The notes under the pieces were generated by a model that worked only from the letters and a program-made list of their open reading frames with translations, made no database searches and was not told the origin of the DNA. From Thermoactinospora rubra (lineage in GTDB: Bacteria > Actinomycetota > Actinomycetes > Streptosporangiales > Streptosporangiaceae), in NCBI RefSeq assembly GCF_002093975.1, contig NZ_KZ084335.1, forward strand, positions 21,299 to 85,298: a DNA stretch of 64,000 bases. Reading direction: 5' to 3'. Position 1 is the stretch's first letter. Every line of letters starts with the position of its first letter. Made by a program: the position numbers and the translations under genes. Below, piece by piece: positions 25,435 to 34,295 of the stretch.

Positions 25435-26370
25435 TTAGACCACTATTTGTAACGCATTCGGGATAGACCGGAACGTTACGGACTCGAGCTCCCCCAGGTA
25501 GTCGCCGTCGAGCTGGAAGGCCACGGGCCGCTCGGCGGCCAGCGTGAACTCCGCCTCGTCGTGCAGCTGAACCAGGTGACGGCCCTTCGGCCAGGTGTCG
25601 CGCTCCTGGAGCAGCTGCCGCACGAGCGACAGCACGGCCGGCAGGCCCAGCCGCCGCAGGGCCAGCAGGTCCAAGCCGGTCTCGAAGCTCGCCCACGGCG
25701 TCGGCAGCACCGGCTTGGGCCCCACGTAGGTCCAGGGGGAGGTGTTGGACACGATCGCCATGAACACCCCCTCGGCCGTGGGGATGCCGGGGCCCGTGAG
25801 CGTCATGGCCGGATGCCGCCTGTCGGTCTGGAAGTAGCGCCGCACCGCCGTCATGACGTACCGGGCCGGCGTGGCCTTGCGCCCGTTGCCGCGCATGCCC
25901 TCGACCGCCCGCACCACCTCGGCGTCGTAGCCCAGGCCCGCGCAGAAGGTGAAGTAGCGGTGCCGTCCCTCCCACGACGCCTGGCCCAGCCCGATCGTCC
26001 TGGTCCTGTCCTCCTGCAGCGCCTCCAGCACCATCCCGGTGGCCTCGACCGGGTCGTTGGGCAGGCCGAGCGCGCGGGCGAACACGTTGGCGCTGCCGCC
26101 CGGGATGACCGCGAGCATGGGCCGCCCGCCGCCGTTCACGGGGTTCAGCAGGCCGTTGGCCGTCTCGTTGATGGTCCCGTCGCCGCCCAGCACGACCACG
26201 AGGTCGTAGCCCTTGGCGTGGGCCTTGCCGGCCAGCGTGGCCGCGTGCCCTCGGTAGCCGGTCTGCTCAACCGTCAGCTCCACGGCCGCCCCGAGCGCCC
26301 TGATCAGCACGTCCCTCGTTCGAGAGTTGGTAGTGGTCGCTTTGGGATTGACCAGGAGCATTGCCCGCAT
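25435..26370 (-). CDS. Diacylglycerol kinase-family lipid kinase
   Basis: A 311-residue member of the DAGK catalytic family. The nucleotide site VVLGGDGTINETANGL (about residues 55-70) and the IPGGSANVFARALGLP motif (about 88-103) are clear, and the C-terminal beta-sandwich ends normally. Substrates in this family include diacylglycerol, sphingosine and other lipids; the sequence does not say which. The ATG at 26370 matches the usual start just before MLLVNP. It is the third member of the pdtaS - whiB1 neighbourhood. Confidence 0.88.
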   Translation of the reverse strand: MRAMLLVNPKATTTNSRTRDVLIRALGAAVELTVEQTGYRGHAATLAGKAHAKGYDLVVVLGGDGTINETANGLLNPVNGGGRPMLAVIPGGSANVFARALGLPNDPVEATGMVLEALQEDRTRTIGLGQASWEGRHRYFTFCAGLGYDAEVVRAVEGMRGNGRKATPARYVMTAVRRYFQTDRRHPAMTLTGPGIPTAEGVFMAIVSNTSPWTYVGPKPVLPTPWASFETGLDLLALRRLGLPAVLSLVRQLLQERDTWPKGRHLVQLHDEAEFTLAAERPVAFQLDGDYLGELESVTFRSIPNALQIVV

Positions 26371-26398
26371 ATCGCCCAGAGTAGTCGGCGGCTGCCGC

Positions 26399-26971
26399 CT
26401 AATGGCACTGCGAACCCACGGCAAGCATCAGGTCTTCGATCAGGAACGCCAAGGTGGCGGCGATCGTATCCGGATCCGCCAAGGGCCCTGCCGCTTGTGC
26501 GGCCATGGTGGCGTACGGCCCGGCGGGGCTGGTGCCGTGTGACCGCAGTGATCTGATCGCCTGGCGTGTGGTTTCCGAGCACAGAGGCTCCTCGGCGAGT
26601 CGGGTCAGCTGCAACGCCAGCGTGTTGGTCTCCACACTCTGAAGGAGCCGGAGAACATCCAGGCTGTCCTTGGGGCTCAAGCGCTCGGGTTGCCGGAGCC
26701 GTTCGTCAATCTTGATCGTCTTGGCCACGAGGAGCGCTGCGGGGCCGGCGACACGGATGGTGAAAGAGCGTCCGTCGTCGTCTGCCAGACCGGTGACGGT
26801 GTGCTCGCTGTTGTCGATGACAGCTGCTTCCAGTCCGGTCGTGCGGCGTGCGACGCGGTTTCCATGGACGGGGATGCGGGCGCCGCGGCGTCCACCACTC
26901 CCGCTGAGAGCGTCGGGAACCATCAGATCCACGGCGACGCCCAGCCTGCCGTGCCAGGTGCCGGGATTCAC
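26399..26971 (-). CDS. C-terminal part of an AbiEii-like nucleotidyltransferase (split)
   Basis: A 190-residue ORF starting with a GTG that overlaps the stop of the upstream ORF (GTGA). Read together, the two ORFs look like one protein: the upstream part ends ...AAGSDLG and this one begins VNPGTWHGRLGVAVDLMVPDAL, a natural continuation. This half holds VAGPAALLVAKTIKI, which in such proteins places a conserved Lys in the helical domain. Either a base was lost in the GGGG run at the junction or the two halves are made separately by coupled translation. Confidence 0.62.
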   Translation of the reverse strand: MNPGTWHGRLGVAVDLMVPDALSGSGGRRGARIPVHGNRVARRTTGLEAAVIDNSEHTVTGLADDDGRSFTIRVAGPAALLVAKTIKIDERLRQPERLSPKDSLDVLRLLQSVETNTLALQLTRLAEEPLCSETTRQAIRSLRSHGTSPAGPYATMAAQAAGPLADPDTIAATLAFLIEDLMLAVGSQCH

Positions 26972-27222
26972 CCCAGGTCTGAACCCGCGGCTCGCAGCGC
27001 TTCCTCCAACAGGGGTTCGTCACGCAGCTTGTCGGGCGCCAACGCGATGTCGGCGTCGGTAGTCGTGGGTGCCACGGCGATGTCCGCATCTCCGGTGTGA
27101 AGGTAGACAGCCTGGGCGCCGACCAGGACGACCGCGTCGATGTGCGGGCCGAGGGCCGCCAGTGCGTCGAGGAGGACCGAGCGGGCCAGAACATACTCAG
27201 CAGGTGCCGAATCAGCCCTCAT
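26968..27222 (-). CDS. N-terminal part of an AbiEii-like nucleotidyltransferase (split)
   Basis: An 84-residue ORF containing the nucleotidyltransferase signature LVGAQAVYLHTG...TTDADIAL, where the acidic pair of DADI would bind metal. Its ATG overlaps the stop of the upstream wHTH gene (ATGA), so the start at 27222 is well supported over the GTG-like start at 27231. It ends early, one base out of frame with the next ORF. Pairing with the upstream gene resembles type IV AbiE toxin-antitoxin modules, with this polypeptide as the toxin. Confidence 0.66.
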   Translation of the reverse strand: MRADSAPAEYVLARSVLLDALAALGPHIDAVVLVGAQAVYLHTGDADIAVAPTTTDADIALAPDKLRDEPLLEEALRAAGSDLG

Positions 27223-28268
27223 CGTGCCCACTCCTCATCGTCTGCGGCCAGAACATCCAAGAGCTGCTCTGCCTCTTCTGCGGATCGTCCAGGGCCGGTG
27301 AGGAGGTCGGCCGCTGTTTGACTCGGACTTGCGTACCTGAGCCCGTCACGGATGACGGAGTTCGCATGGACGACCTCATCGAAGGGTTCGACCAAGAGCA
27401 CGTTGGCGCCGGCTTCGGTCGGCCGCAGGCGGAGCTCTCGTGAGAGGGCAAACGGATCGTCCACGAAGATCGCCAGGACGGTGAGCGGCGTGATGGGGGC
27501 GAGGGAGGCCGGCAAGTACGCCCGGCTTGCCGCGCTGCCGGTCAGGGAGTAGCGGCCTTGATAGTGGCGCAGGTCTGCCAGAGTTCTGTTGAGCCCGCGG
27601 AGGGCGACCGACGGCGTCACCGCGTTGGACCGCGTTAGACCGTAGACCCGCGTCCAATGGCGGAGAAGCGCTCGTTTCCGCACGCCCTGGACGGATCCAT
27701 CGGTTCCTCGGGTGATCAGGATTTCCTTGGTCAGCAGTTCGAGCACCCGTGAGCTGGTGGCCACGCCAACCTGGGCCCGTTGGGCAAGAGCACGCACGCC
27801 GATGGGTCCGCGCCCATCCATCAGGGCGCGGACCACGCGGGCCGCTCCTGGGCCGCGAAGCGACCGCAGGCGTCTTTCCCCGGGAACGGCGAACGGGTCG
27901 CGATCAGCGCCTTGACGATCAAGGAAGAGTGCTGGCCGGCTCAGCCGCATCCGCACGTTGCCCGTGCTGTCGAACCACCCGAGCCCCAGCTCGGCGAGGA
28001 CTTCCCGCACGCGGGGCGAAAGGTACGGCGCTGCGAGAACAACACCTTGATCACATTCCAGCGGGGGCAAGCTCGGAAGCCGGCGCTCCATCGTCGCGTG
28101 CAACGAGGGAACATCCCGAGGCTGGACAGCGGTCTTTGTTGCGACGAGGAGGCGCGCATGTGTTCCGTCGGGCGCTGTGAGTTCGATGATCCCGTCAAAG
28201 GCGTCGGGACGAACAACCAGACCGACCTGCCAGTCGTCTGGCAATGTGGACCGGAGGAACGTCTCCAT
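27219..28268 (-). CDS. AbiEi-like winged-helix protein, candidate antitoxin/autorepressor
   Basis: A 349-residue protein in three parts: an N-terminal domain (about 1-140) with LLVATKTAVQPRDVPSL that may be a decayed nuclease fold, a winged helix (about 170-230; GVRALAQRAQVGVATSSRVLELL), and a C-terminal domain ending ASPSQTAADLLTGPGRSAEEAEQLLDVL, which I associate with AbiEi-type antitoxins and related regulators. It overlaps the nucleotidyltransferase by ATGA. The ATG at 28268 is chosen because a symmetric array of GTTCC half-sites lies immediately upstream of it and would be coding if translation began earlier. Autoregulation of the pair is likely. Confidence 0.68.
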   Translation of the reverse strand: METFLRSTLPDDWQVGLVVRPDAFDGIIELTAPDGTHARLLVATKTAVQPRDVPSLHATMERRLPSLPPLECDQGVVLAAPYLSPRVREVLAELGLGWFDSTGNVRMRLSRPALFLDRQGADRDPFAVPGERRLRSLRGPGAARVVRALMDGRGPIGVRALAQRAQVGVATSSRVLELLTKEILITRGTDGSVQGVRKRALLRHWTRVYGLTRSNAVTPSVALRGLNRTLADLRHYQGRYSLTGSAASRAYLPASLAPITPLTVLAIFVDDPFALSRELRLRPTEAGANVLLVEPFDEVVHANSVIRDGLRYASPSQTAADLLTGPGRSAEEAEQLLDVLAADDEEWAR

Positions 28269-28660
28269 GTCGTACAGCAGGCGTGTTCCGCTGCTGGTAG
28301 GGTTCCGCTTCACGTGGAACACCTTAATACGCGGAACATTCTGACGCTGGGTACTCGGAATATTGCGTTCTGTGTGCTCATTGCGGGGTGTATGTCGCGT
28401 TATCGGTGACTCGCTCGACGATTGACCACGGTGCCACTTCGAGGGGACGCCGTCGCAGCGGGAAGGGGTACGGCGGAGCCCGGCGCAACGAGGACAGCGC
28501 CCAGGGTGGGAACCACGGCGATCGCCCAAGAAGACGCCGTAACGGCGGCCGGCCATGCACACCCGGTGAGCGTCACCCTGGACAGGGCCCGGCCCAGTGC
28601 GGCGGGTGGGCGCAACCCGGCTCCGCCGTACAGGAAGAAAGAAGAGATATCGTTGCGGGC
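28269..28660. other. Intergenic region (392 bp) with operator array and a spaced inverted repeat
   Basis: No convincing gene. The left part holds the GTTCC operator array and a locally AT-richer promoter for the AbiE-like pair. The right part contains GTACGGCGGAGCC (28468-28480) and its inverse GGCTCCGCCGTAC (28619-28631), 138 bases apart, and a purine run AGGAAGAAAGAAGAGA (28631-28646) just before the next gene. Confidence 0.6.
28284..28338. promoter_or_regulatory. Four-half-site palindromic operator array upstream of the AbiE-like pair
   Basis: GTTCCGC occurs at 28285 and 28302, and the inverse GTGGAAC at 28314 and GCGGAAC at 28331. The outer and inner pairs share one dyad centre at 28311, and same-direction half-sites are 17 bp apart. 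AbiEi antitoxins are known to repress by binding paired inverted repeats at their promoter, so this is the expected arrangement for autoregulation. Confidence 0.72.
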
Positions 28661-29035
28661 GTGGAGCGTCCGGTGAGCTTGGTGGTTGCGGCGGTGGTGG
28701 TCGCCCTGGAGGGGCTGGTCGCGGCCGGTCTGGGCGTGTGGCTGGCCGTGAGCACGGTGACCGGGCAGGTGCGGGAGGTCACCGCCGCGCTCGCCGAGGC
28801 GGTGTTCGGGCTCGGCATCGGCGCGGGCCTGCTGTGGGTGGCGTGGGGCGGGCTGCTGAAGGCCCAGCGGTGGGGGAGGACGCCGGGCGTGCTGGCGCAG
28901 ATCTTCCTGATCCCCGTGGGCGGCACGGTGCTGCTGGAGTGGCCCGCGGTGGGCGTGCCGATCGTGGCGGCGGCCCTCGTGGGACTGGTCGCCCTGCTGG
29001 CGCCGCCGACGACCCGGGCCCTCTACGGCGAGTGA
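28661..29035 (+). CDS. Small integral membrane protein of unknown function
   Basis: A 124-residue protein made almost entirely of four hydrophobic helices (SLVVAAVVVALEGLVAAGLG; LAEAVFGLGIGAGLLWVAWG; GVLAQIFLIPVGGTVLLE; VGVPIVAAALVGLVALLAP). Such proteins are common in actinomycetes and are usually annotated only as membrane proteins. The GTG at 28661 follows a purine-rich stretch; a GTG at 28673 is also possible. It converges on the sigma-factor gene. Function unknown. Confidence 0.68.
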   Translation: MERPVSLVVAAVVVALEGLVAAGLGVWLAVSTVTGQVREVTAALAEAVFGLGIGAGLLWVAWGGLLKAQRWGRTPGVLAQIFLIPVGGTVLLEWPAVGVPIVAAALVGLVALLAPPTTRALYGE

Positions 29036-29044
29036 CCCCGGGGG

Positions 29045-29824
29045 TCAGTCCTCCGCCGTGAGCCCCTCGCGCAGCTGCGCCAGGGTCCGCGCCAGCAGGC
29101 GGGAGACGTGCATCTGGGAGATGCCCAGCTCGTTGGCGATCTGCGACTGCGTCATGTTGCCGAAGAAGCGCAGCAGCAGGATGCGCTTCTCGCGTGGCGG
29201 CAGCCGTTCGAGCAGCGGCTTGAGCGACTCCCGGTATTCGACGCCCTCCAGCGACTCGTCCACGATGCCGAGCGAGTCGGACACGGCCGGGGCGTCGTCG
29301 TCGCCGGAGTCGGGCGCGTCGAGCGACACGGTGGAGTAGGCGTTGGCCGACTCCAGGCCCTCGAGCACCTCCTCCTCGGTCATCTTCAGGTACGCGGCCA
29401 GCTCGGCGACCGTGGGCGCCCGGCCCTCGCGCTGGGACAGGTCGCTGATGGCCTTGGTCAGGGAGAGCTTGAGCTCCTGCAGGCGGCGCGGGACGCGCAC
29501 CGCCCAGCCCTTGTCGCGGAAGTGCCGCTTGATCTCGCCGACGATGGTCGGCGTCGCGTAGGTGGAGAACTCCACGCCGCGGTTGAGGTCGAAGCGGTCG
29601 ATCGACTTGATGAGGCCGATGGTGGCGACCTGGGTGAGGTCGTCGAGCCATTCGCCGCGGTTGCGGAACCGGCGCGCCAGGTATTCGACCAGGGGAAGGT
29701 GCAGCTCCACCAGCTCGTCGCGGATGCGCTGGCGACGGGGCTCGTCGGGGCCCAGCTCGGCCAGCTCGGCGAACAGCATGCGGGCGCGCACCCGGTCGGG
29801 CACGGCGGGCTCGCTCGTGGCCAT
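29045..29824 (-). CDS. Alternative RNA polymerase sigma factor, SigF/SigB family
   Basis: A 259-residue sigma-70 family protein of the stress/sporulation SigB-SigF group. Region 2 (EWLDDLTQVATIGLIKSIDRF, EFSTYATPTIVGEIKRHFRD), region 3 (REGRAPTVAELAAYL) and region 4 (LPPREKRILLLRFFGNMTQSQIANELGISQMHVSRLL, read in parts) are complete. The ATG at 29824 follows GGAAAGGA; a GTG at 29845 overlapping the stop of the anti-sigma gene is the alternative. Co-transcription with an RsbW-type kinase implies partner-switching control. Confidence 0.9.
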   Translation of the reverse strand: MATSEPAVPDRVRARMLFAELAELGPDEPRRQRIRDELVELHLPLVEYLARRFRNRGEWLDDLTQVATIGLIKSIDRFDLNRGVEFSTYATPTIVGEIKRHFRDKGWAVRVPRRLQELKLSLTKAISDLSQREGRAPTVAELAAYLKMTEEEVLEGLESANAYSTVSLDAPDSGDDDAPAVSDSLGIVDESLEGVEYRESLKPLLERLPPREKRILLLRFFGNMTQSQIANELGISQMHVSRLLARTLAQLREGLTAED

Positions 29825-29841
29825 GGCTCCAGTCCTTTCCG

Positions 29842-30279
29842 TCACGCCGGCCTCGCCGTGCCTCGGCGCTTACGCAGGACGATCGCCATGCGGTCGGGGG
29901 AGTCGGTCACCGCGTCCACGTCGTCGGCGAGCGCGGTCAGGACCATCCAGGCGAAGTCGTCGCGCTTGGGTGCAGTCGCCCCCACGGTGGCCACCTCCAC
30001 TCGCACCTGCATCTCCTGCCCGGCCAGCTCGAACTCGGCCAGCAGGTCGGTGCCCGGCACGGCCTCGTTGAGCAGCATCGCGCACGCCTCGTCGACGGCG
30101 ATGCGCAGGTCCTCGATCTCGTCGAGGGTGAAATCCAGCCGGGCGGCCAGACCCGCGGTGATCATGCGCAGCACGGACAGGTAGGCGCTCGCCGCGGGCA
30201 GCCTCGCGCTGACTACGTCGCGGATCGCGCCAGGGCTGTCCCCACTGCCCTCCACGCGCGTCGTGGTGTCCTCGGTCAC
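29842..30279 (-). CDS. Anti-sigma factor, RsbW-type serine kinase
   Basis: A 145-residue GHKL-fold protein. The N-box is IAVDEACAMLLNEA and the later G1-like segment is degenerate, as in RsbW/SpoIIAB proteins. It would bind and inactivate the downstream sigma factor and phosphorylate an anti-anti-sigma factor encoded elsewhere. The GTG start follows GAGGAGGAAC. It sits immediately before the sigma gene. Confidence 0.84.
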   Translation of the reverse strand: MTEDTTTRVEGSGDSPGAIRDVVSARLPAASAYLSVLRMITAGLAARLDFTLDEIEDLRIAVDEACAMLLNEAVPGTDLLAEFELAGQEMQVRVEVATVGATAPKRDDFAWMVLTALADDVDAVTDSPDRMAIVLRKRRGTARPA

Positions 30280-30391
30280 GTTCCTCCTCGCTGCGGCGCC
30301 CGTCTCGGGTGGCGCCGTATAGGTGACGCTGACTGCAACTTACCGCCCCTGGGGTGTCGTTGGCGGAACGAGACGCGCCAGGAGCGGAAAA

Positions 30392-30419
30392 GCCCCGAGT
30401 GGTAAACACCACCCGGGGC
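30392..30419 (-). terminator. Intrinsic terminator of sodN
   Basis: A 12-bp stem (GCCCCGGGTGGT against ACCACTCGGGGC on the minus strand, one mismatch) with a four-base loop, followed on that strand by TTTT. It lies 13 bases after the sodN stop. Confidence 0.78.
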
Positions 30420-30431
30420 CGGTTTGTGCCG

Positions 30432-30833
30432 CTACGCGGCCTTGGTCTCCCAGAAGATCTTGGCAATCTCGTCGATCTTGGCGAGCAGCTCGTCCGCCTT
30501 GGCCACGTCGACCTGGCCCTTGCCGCCGGCGGCGCCGGCCAGCTTGGTGGCCTCCCAGAACAGCTGGTGCAGCTGCGGGTACTGCTCGAGGTGGTTGGGC
30601 TTGAAGTAGTCGGTCCAGAGCACCCACAGGTGGTGCTTGACGAGCTCGGCGCGCTGCTCCTTGATGATCAGCGCGCGGGTGCGGAAGACCGGGTCCTCGT
30701 TGGCGTTGTACTTCTCCATGATGGCCTTGACCGACTCCGCCTCGATGCGGGCCTGCGCCGGGTCGTAGACGCCGCAGGGCAGGTCGCAGTGGGCCGAGAC
30801 CACGTGCTTGGGGCGCAACAGTCGTCCGAGCAT
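30432..30833 (-). CDS. sodN: Nickel superoxide dismutase precursor
   Basis: A 133-residue precursor. Residues 1-14 (MLGRLLRPKHVVSA) form the leader removed by SodX, exposing the nickel hook HCDLPCGVY in which the new N-terminal His and Cys16 and Cys20 bind nickel. The rest is the four-helix bundle. It removes superoxide and is usually induced by nickel. AGGAAAGG precedes the ATG. The maturation protease gene is divergent, 48 bases away. Confidence 0.96.
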   Translation of the reverse strand: MLGRLLRPKHVVSAHCDLPCGVYDPAQARIEAESVKAIMEKYNANEDPVFRTRALIIKEQRAELVKHHLWVLWTDYFKPNHLEQYPQLHQLFWEATKLAGAAGGKGQVDVAKADELLAKIDEIAKIFWETKAA

Positions 30834-30881
30834 GGATAAGGTCCTTTCCTCTTGGTCCAGTAACGACCTTACTCTGGGCCC

Positions 30882-31187
30882 GTGAGGGTTCGTGTGGAAG
30901 GGGACTCCATGCGTCCCGCGCTGCATCCAGGGGACTGGTTGCTGGTACGGCGGGGCGCCGCGATCCGGCCCGGGGACATCGTCGTGGCGCGGCTGCCCGG
31001 CGACCCCGACCGGCTGATCGTCAAGCGGGCCCAGTGGCGCGGCGAGGACGGCTGGTGGCTGGAGAGCGACAACCAGCGGGCGCCGGGGCGGCGCGACAGC
31101 TGGGACTTCGGGCCGGTCAGCGAGGTCGTGGGGCGCGTGGTGCTGCGGTACTGGCCGCTCGTGCGACGGAGCGGGCGAGCGCGATAG
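30882..31187 (+). CDS. sodX: Nickel-type superoxide dismutase maturation protease
   Basis: A 101-residue S26-like peptidase. The catalytic Ser is in GDSMRPAL (about residue 9) and the Lys in VKRAQW, with the box ESDNQRAPGRRDSWDFGPV typical of signal-peptidase folds. It cuts the SodN leader before the nickel-hook His. It lacks a membrane anchor, consistent with a cytoplasmic processing enzyme. A GTG at 30882 is the start. Divergent from sodN, the usual partnership. Confidence 0.93.
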   Translation: MRVRVEGDSMRPALHPGDWLLVRRGAAIRPGDIVVARLPGDPDRLIVKRAQWRGEDGWWLESDNQRAPGRRDSWDFGPVSEVVGRVVLRYWPLVRRSGRAR

Positions 31188-31196
31188 GAGGGTTCG

Positions 31197-31610
31197 TCAG
31201 CGGGCGACCTTGCGGCGGGCTCGGTAGGCGGCCACGTTCGCGCGGCTGGCGCAGCGCTCGGAGCAGTAACGGCGCGAGCGGTTGGTCGTGGCGTCGATGA
31301 AGGCGTTGCGGCAGGGCGCGGCCTGGCAGCGGCCGAGACGGTCGGGCCCGAGCATGGTGACCAGCACCGCCAGGCCCATGACGGCCTTGGCGAGCTTGTC
31401 GTGGTCGTCGGACAGGTGCAGGTGCCAGCGCTCGCCGTCGTGCCCCGAGATGTGGGGGCGCATGGGGGAGTGGGCGAGCAGGGCGTTGAGCCGCGCGACC
31501 ACGTCCTCCTCGGCGCCCTTCTCGGCCGCGTCGAAAACGGCGCCCAGCTCCTCGTGGCCGCCCTCGTTCACCAGCTCGACCGCCAGCTCGGCGTAAGAGG
31601 TGAGCTCCAT
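31197..31610 (-). CDS. CGNR zinc-finger transcription factor
   Basis: A 137-residue protein with an N-terminal helical ligand-binding-like domain and a C-terminal zinc finger CQAAPCRNAF...RRYCSERCASR, the Cys4 CGNR type. Such proteins are thought to be regulators; targets are unknown. The ATG at 31610 was preferred to the TTG two codons earlier. It converges on sodX and shares a promoter side with the terminator of the amino-acid ABC operon. Confidence 0.86.
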   Translation of the reverse strand: MELTSYAELAVELVNEGGHEELGAVFDAAEKGAEEDVVARLNALLAHSPMRPHISGHDGERWHLHLSDDHDKLAKAVMGLAVLVTMLGPDRLGRCQAAPCRNAFIDATTNRSRRYCSERCASRANVAAYRARRKVAR

Positions 31611-31631
31611 ACGCAACTATTACCCGATGAG

Positions 31632-31666
31632 CGCCGGTGGGTACGGCCCGGCCGTACCCACCGGCG
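31632..31666. terminator. Strong hairpin after the amino-acid ABC operon
   Basis: A perfect 16-bp stem (CGCCGGTGGGTACGGC and its complement) with a 3-base loop, four bases past the ATPase stop codon. It probably ends that transcript and separates it from the CGNR gene. Confidence 0.82.
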
Positions 31667-31669
31667 ATG

Positions 31670-32412
<743 letters not shown>

Positions 32413-32416
<4 letters not shown>

Positions 32417-33243
32417 CGGCCGGCTCCCTTGCGTCTTTCCAGCTTGGTGGCCAGGTAGCCGAGGGGGATCGTGACGATCAGGTACGTCAGGCCGGCCACC
32501 ATGATGGGCGTCGCGTTGGAGTACTGGGAGGCCAGGTCGTTGCCGAACTTCGCCAGCTCGACGAACTCGCCCGACACGCCCAGGAACAGCACCAGCGAGG
32601 AGTCCTTGAGCAGGGCCACCAGCTGGTTGGTCGTCGGCGGGATGACGATGCGGACGGCCTGGGGGATGACGACCGTGAACTGCGCCCTGGCCGCCGACAT
32701 GCCCAGCGATCTGGCCGCCTCCGTCTGCCCCTTCGGCACGGCCTGCAGGCCCGCGCGGAAGACCTCCGCCTGGTAGGCGGTGCCGATCAGCCCGAGGCCC
32801 AGGATGCCCTGGCCGTAGGTGCCGCCGGGCACCTCGAAGCCGGGCAGCGCCAGCGGCAGGAAAGTGATCATCAGGAACACCACCAGCGCCGGCAGGCCGC
32901 GGAAGATCTCGATGTAGACCGTCGCGATCCACCGGTAGGGGCGCACCTGCGAGATCCGCATGAGGGCCAGGATCAGGCCGAACACGAACGACAGCAGGAA
33001 GCCGCCGAGCGTGTAGATGATCGTGTTCTTCAGGGCGATCCTGAACAGATCGGGCAGCGCCTTCTCGGCGACGTCCGGCTTGGCGAAATTGTCGGCCAGG
33101 CTGGACCAGTCCGCGTAGAAGACGACGAAGATCGCGGCCGCGGCCAGCACCACGTACTGGACGGTCCTGATGATGCGCTGCTTCTTACGCGGGCTGAGCC
33201 GGGCGGGACCCGGCTCAGCCACGGTCGGGCTCGGCGTGGTCAT
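32413..33243 (-). CDS. Polar amino-acid ABC transporter permease
   Basis: A 276-residue membrane protein with an N-terminal basic stretch, about five hydrophobic segments and the EAA-like loop [22 protein letters not shown]. The motif [17 protein letters not shown] and [12 protein letters not shown] are typical of HisMQ/GlnP-type permeases. It would form a homodimeric channel. It overlaps both neighbours by ATGA. Confidence 0.92.
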
Positions 33244-34088
33244 GAACCCAGCTCACCGGGCTTCTTGCCGAACCACTTCACGAAGATCTGGTCGTAGGTG
33301 CCGTCCTTCTTGGCCTGCTCGATCGTCTCGTTGATGGTCTTGAGCAGGACCGGGTCGGCGTTCTTCTTCAGGCCGATGCCGTACTGCTCACCGGTGTCGA
33401 GGCTGGCGATCATCTCGAACTTCTCGGCGATCTCCGGCTTCTTCAGCCAGGTGAGCACGACCGGCAGGTCCTGGACGATGACGTCCTCCTGGCCGGACTG
33501 CAGGGCGAGGAGCTCCTTGGCGGAGTCGGCGTACTCCTTGGGGTTGAAGCCCTGCTTCTTGACGTAGTCCAGGCCGGTGGTGCTGGCCTGGGCGCCCAGC
33601 TTGAGGCCCTTGGCCTTGACGTCCTCCAGCGACTTGGCGCCGGTGCCCTTCTTGGCCAGCAGGGCCTGGGTGGCGTCGAAGTACGGCACGGAGAACGTGA
33701 TGTTCTGCTGGCGCTCCGGGGTGATCGTCATGCCGGCCGCGGCGACGTCGCACTTGCCGGACGCCATCGCCGCGCCACTCTTGATCACCGCGAAGTCGAT
33801 GTCCACGATCTCCTGGGTGACGCCGAGCTTCTTGGCCACGAGGTCGACGATGTCCACGTCGAAGCCGACGATCTTGCCGCTGGCGTCCTTGAACTGGAAC
33901 GGCTCGTATGGGATGTTCGTGCAGGTCGTCAGCTTCCCAGGCTTGACCAGCTTGGCGCCGCCCGCGGCGGTCTGTCCCTGCTGGGCGGTGTCCGACCCGC
34001 CGCCGGTCGACGACTGGCTGCCACACGCCGTGAGTGCCAGAGCGGCAGTCAGGATCGCTGTGCCGATGGCCATGGTTCGGCGGTTCAA
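33240..34088 (-). CDS. Amino-acid ABC transporter substrate-binding lipoprotein
   Basis: A 282-residue lipoprotein with lipobox LTAC (Cys22) and a family-3 solute-binding domain (PYEPFQFKDASGKIVGFDVDIVDLV; CDVAAAGMTITPERQQ). It is exported, lipid-anchored and presents an amino acid to the permease. Residues that would fix specificity cannot be judged by eye. First gene of the three-gene operon. Confidence 0.92.
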   Translation of the reverse strand: MNRRTMAIGTAILTAALALTACGSQSSTGGGSDTAQQGQTAAGGAKLVKPGKLTTCTNIPYEPFQFKDASGKIVGFDVDIVDLVAKKLGVTQEIVDIDFAVIKSGAAMASGKCDVAAAGMTITPERQQNITFSVPYFDATQALLAKKGTGAKSLEDVKAKGLKLGAQASTTGLDYVKKQGFNPKEYADSAKELLALQSGQEDVIVQDLPVVLTWLKKPEIAEKFEMIASLDTGEQYGIGLKKNADPVLLKTINETIEQAKKDGTYDQIFVKWFGKKPGELGS

Positions 34089-34295
34089 GATGGCCTCCTA
34101 GGTGTTTTTCGTGCGGATTTCAGCAGTTTAGGCGTGTCCTGATAGCGGTCTGTCGCCGGGGATTTAACAATGTGTCAACGGAACCGTCTCTGTCCGTATG
34201 GCACAATGCTGAAACGGGTGACCCCCGTCCTGTTCGCGAGACGACCACCTCCATCGTCGTAGGTCCCTTCCGTCCGAAGATCTACAGGGGTCGCT

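Noticed and set aside
26965..26975. Programmed -1 frameshift in the nucleotidyltransferase
   Set aside because: The junction lacks a standard heptameric slippery sequence and I see no strong downstream structure, so a simple indel or coupled reinitiation is more likely.
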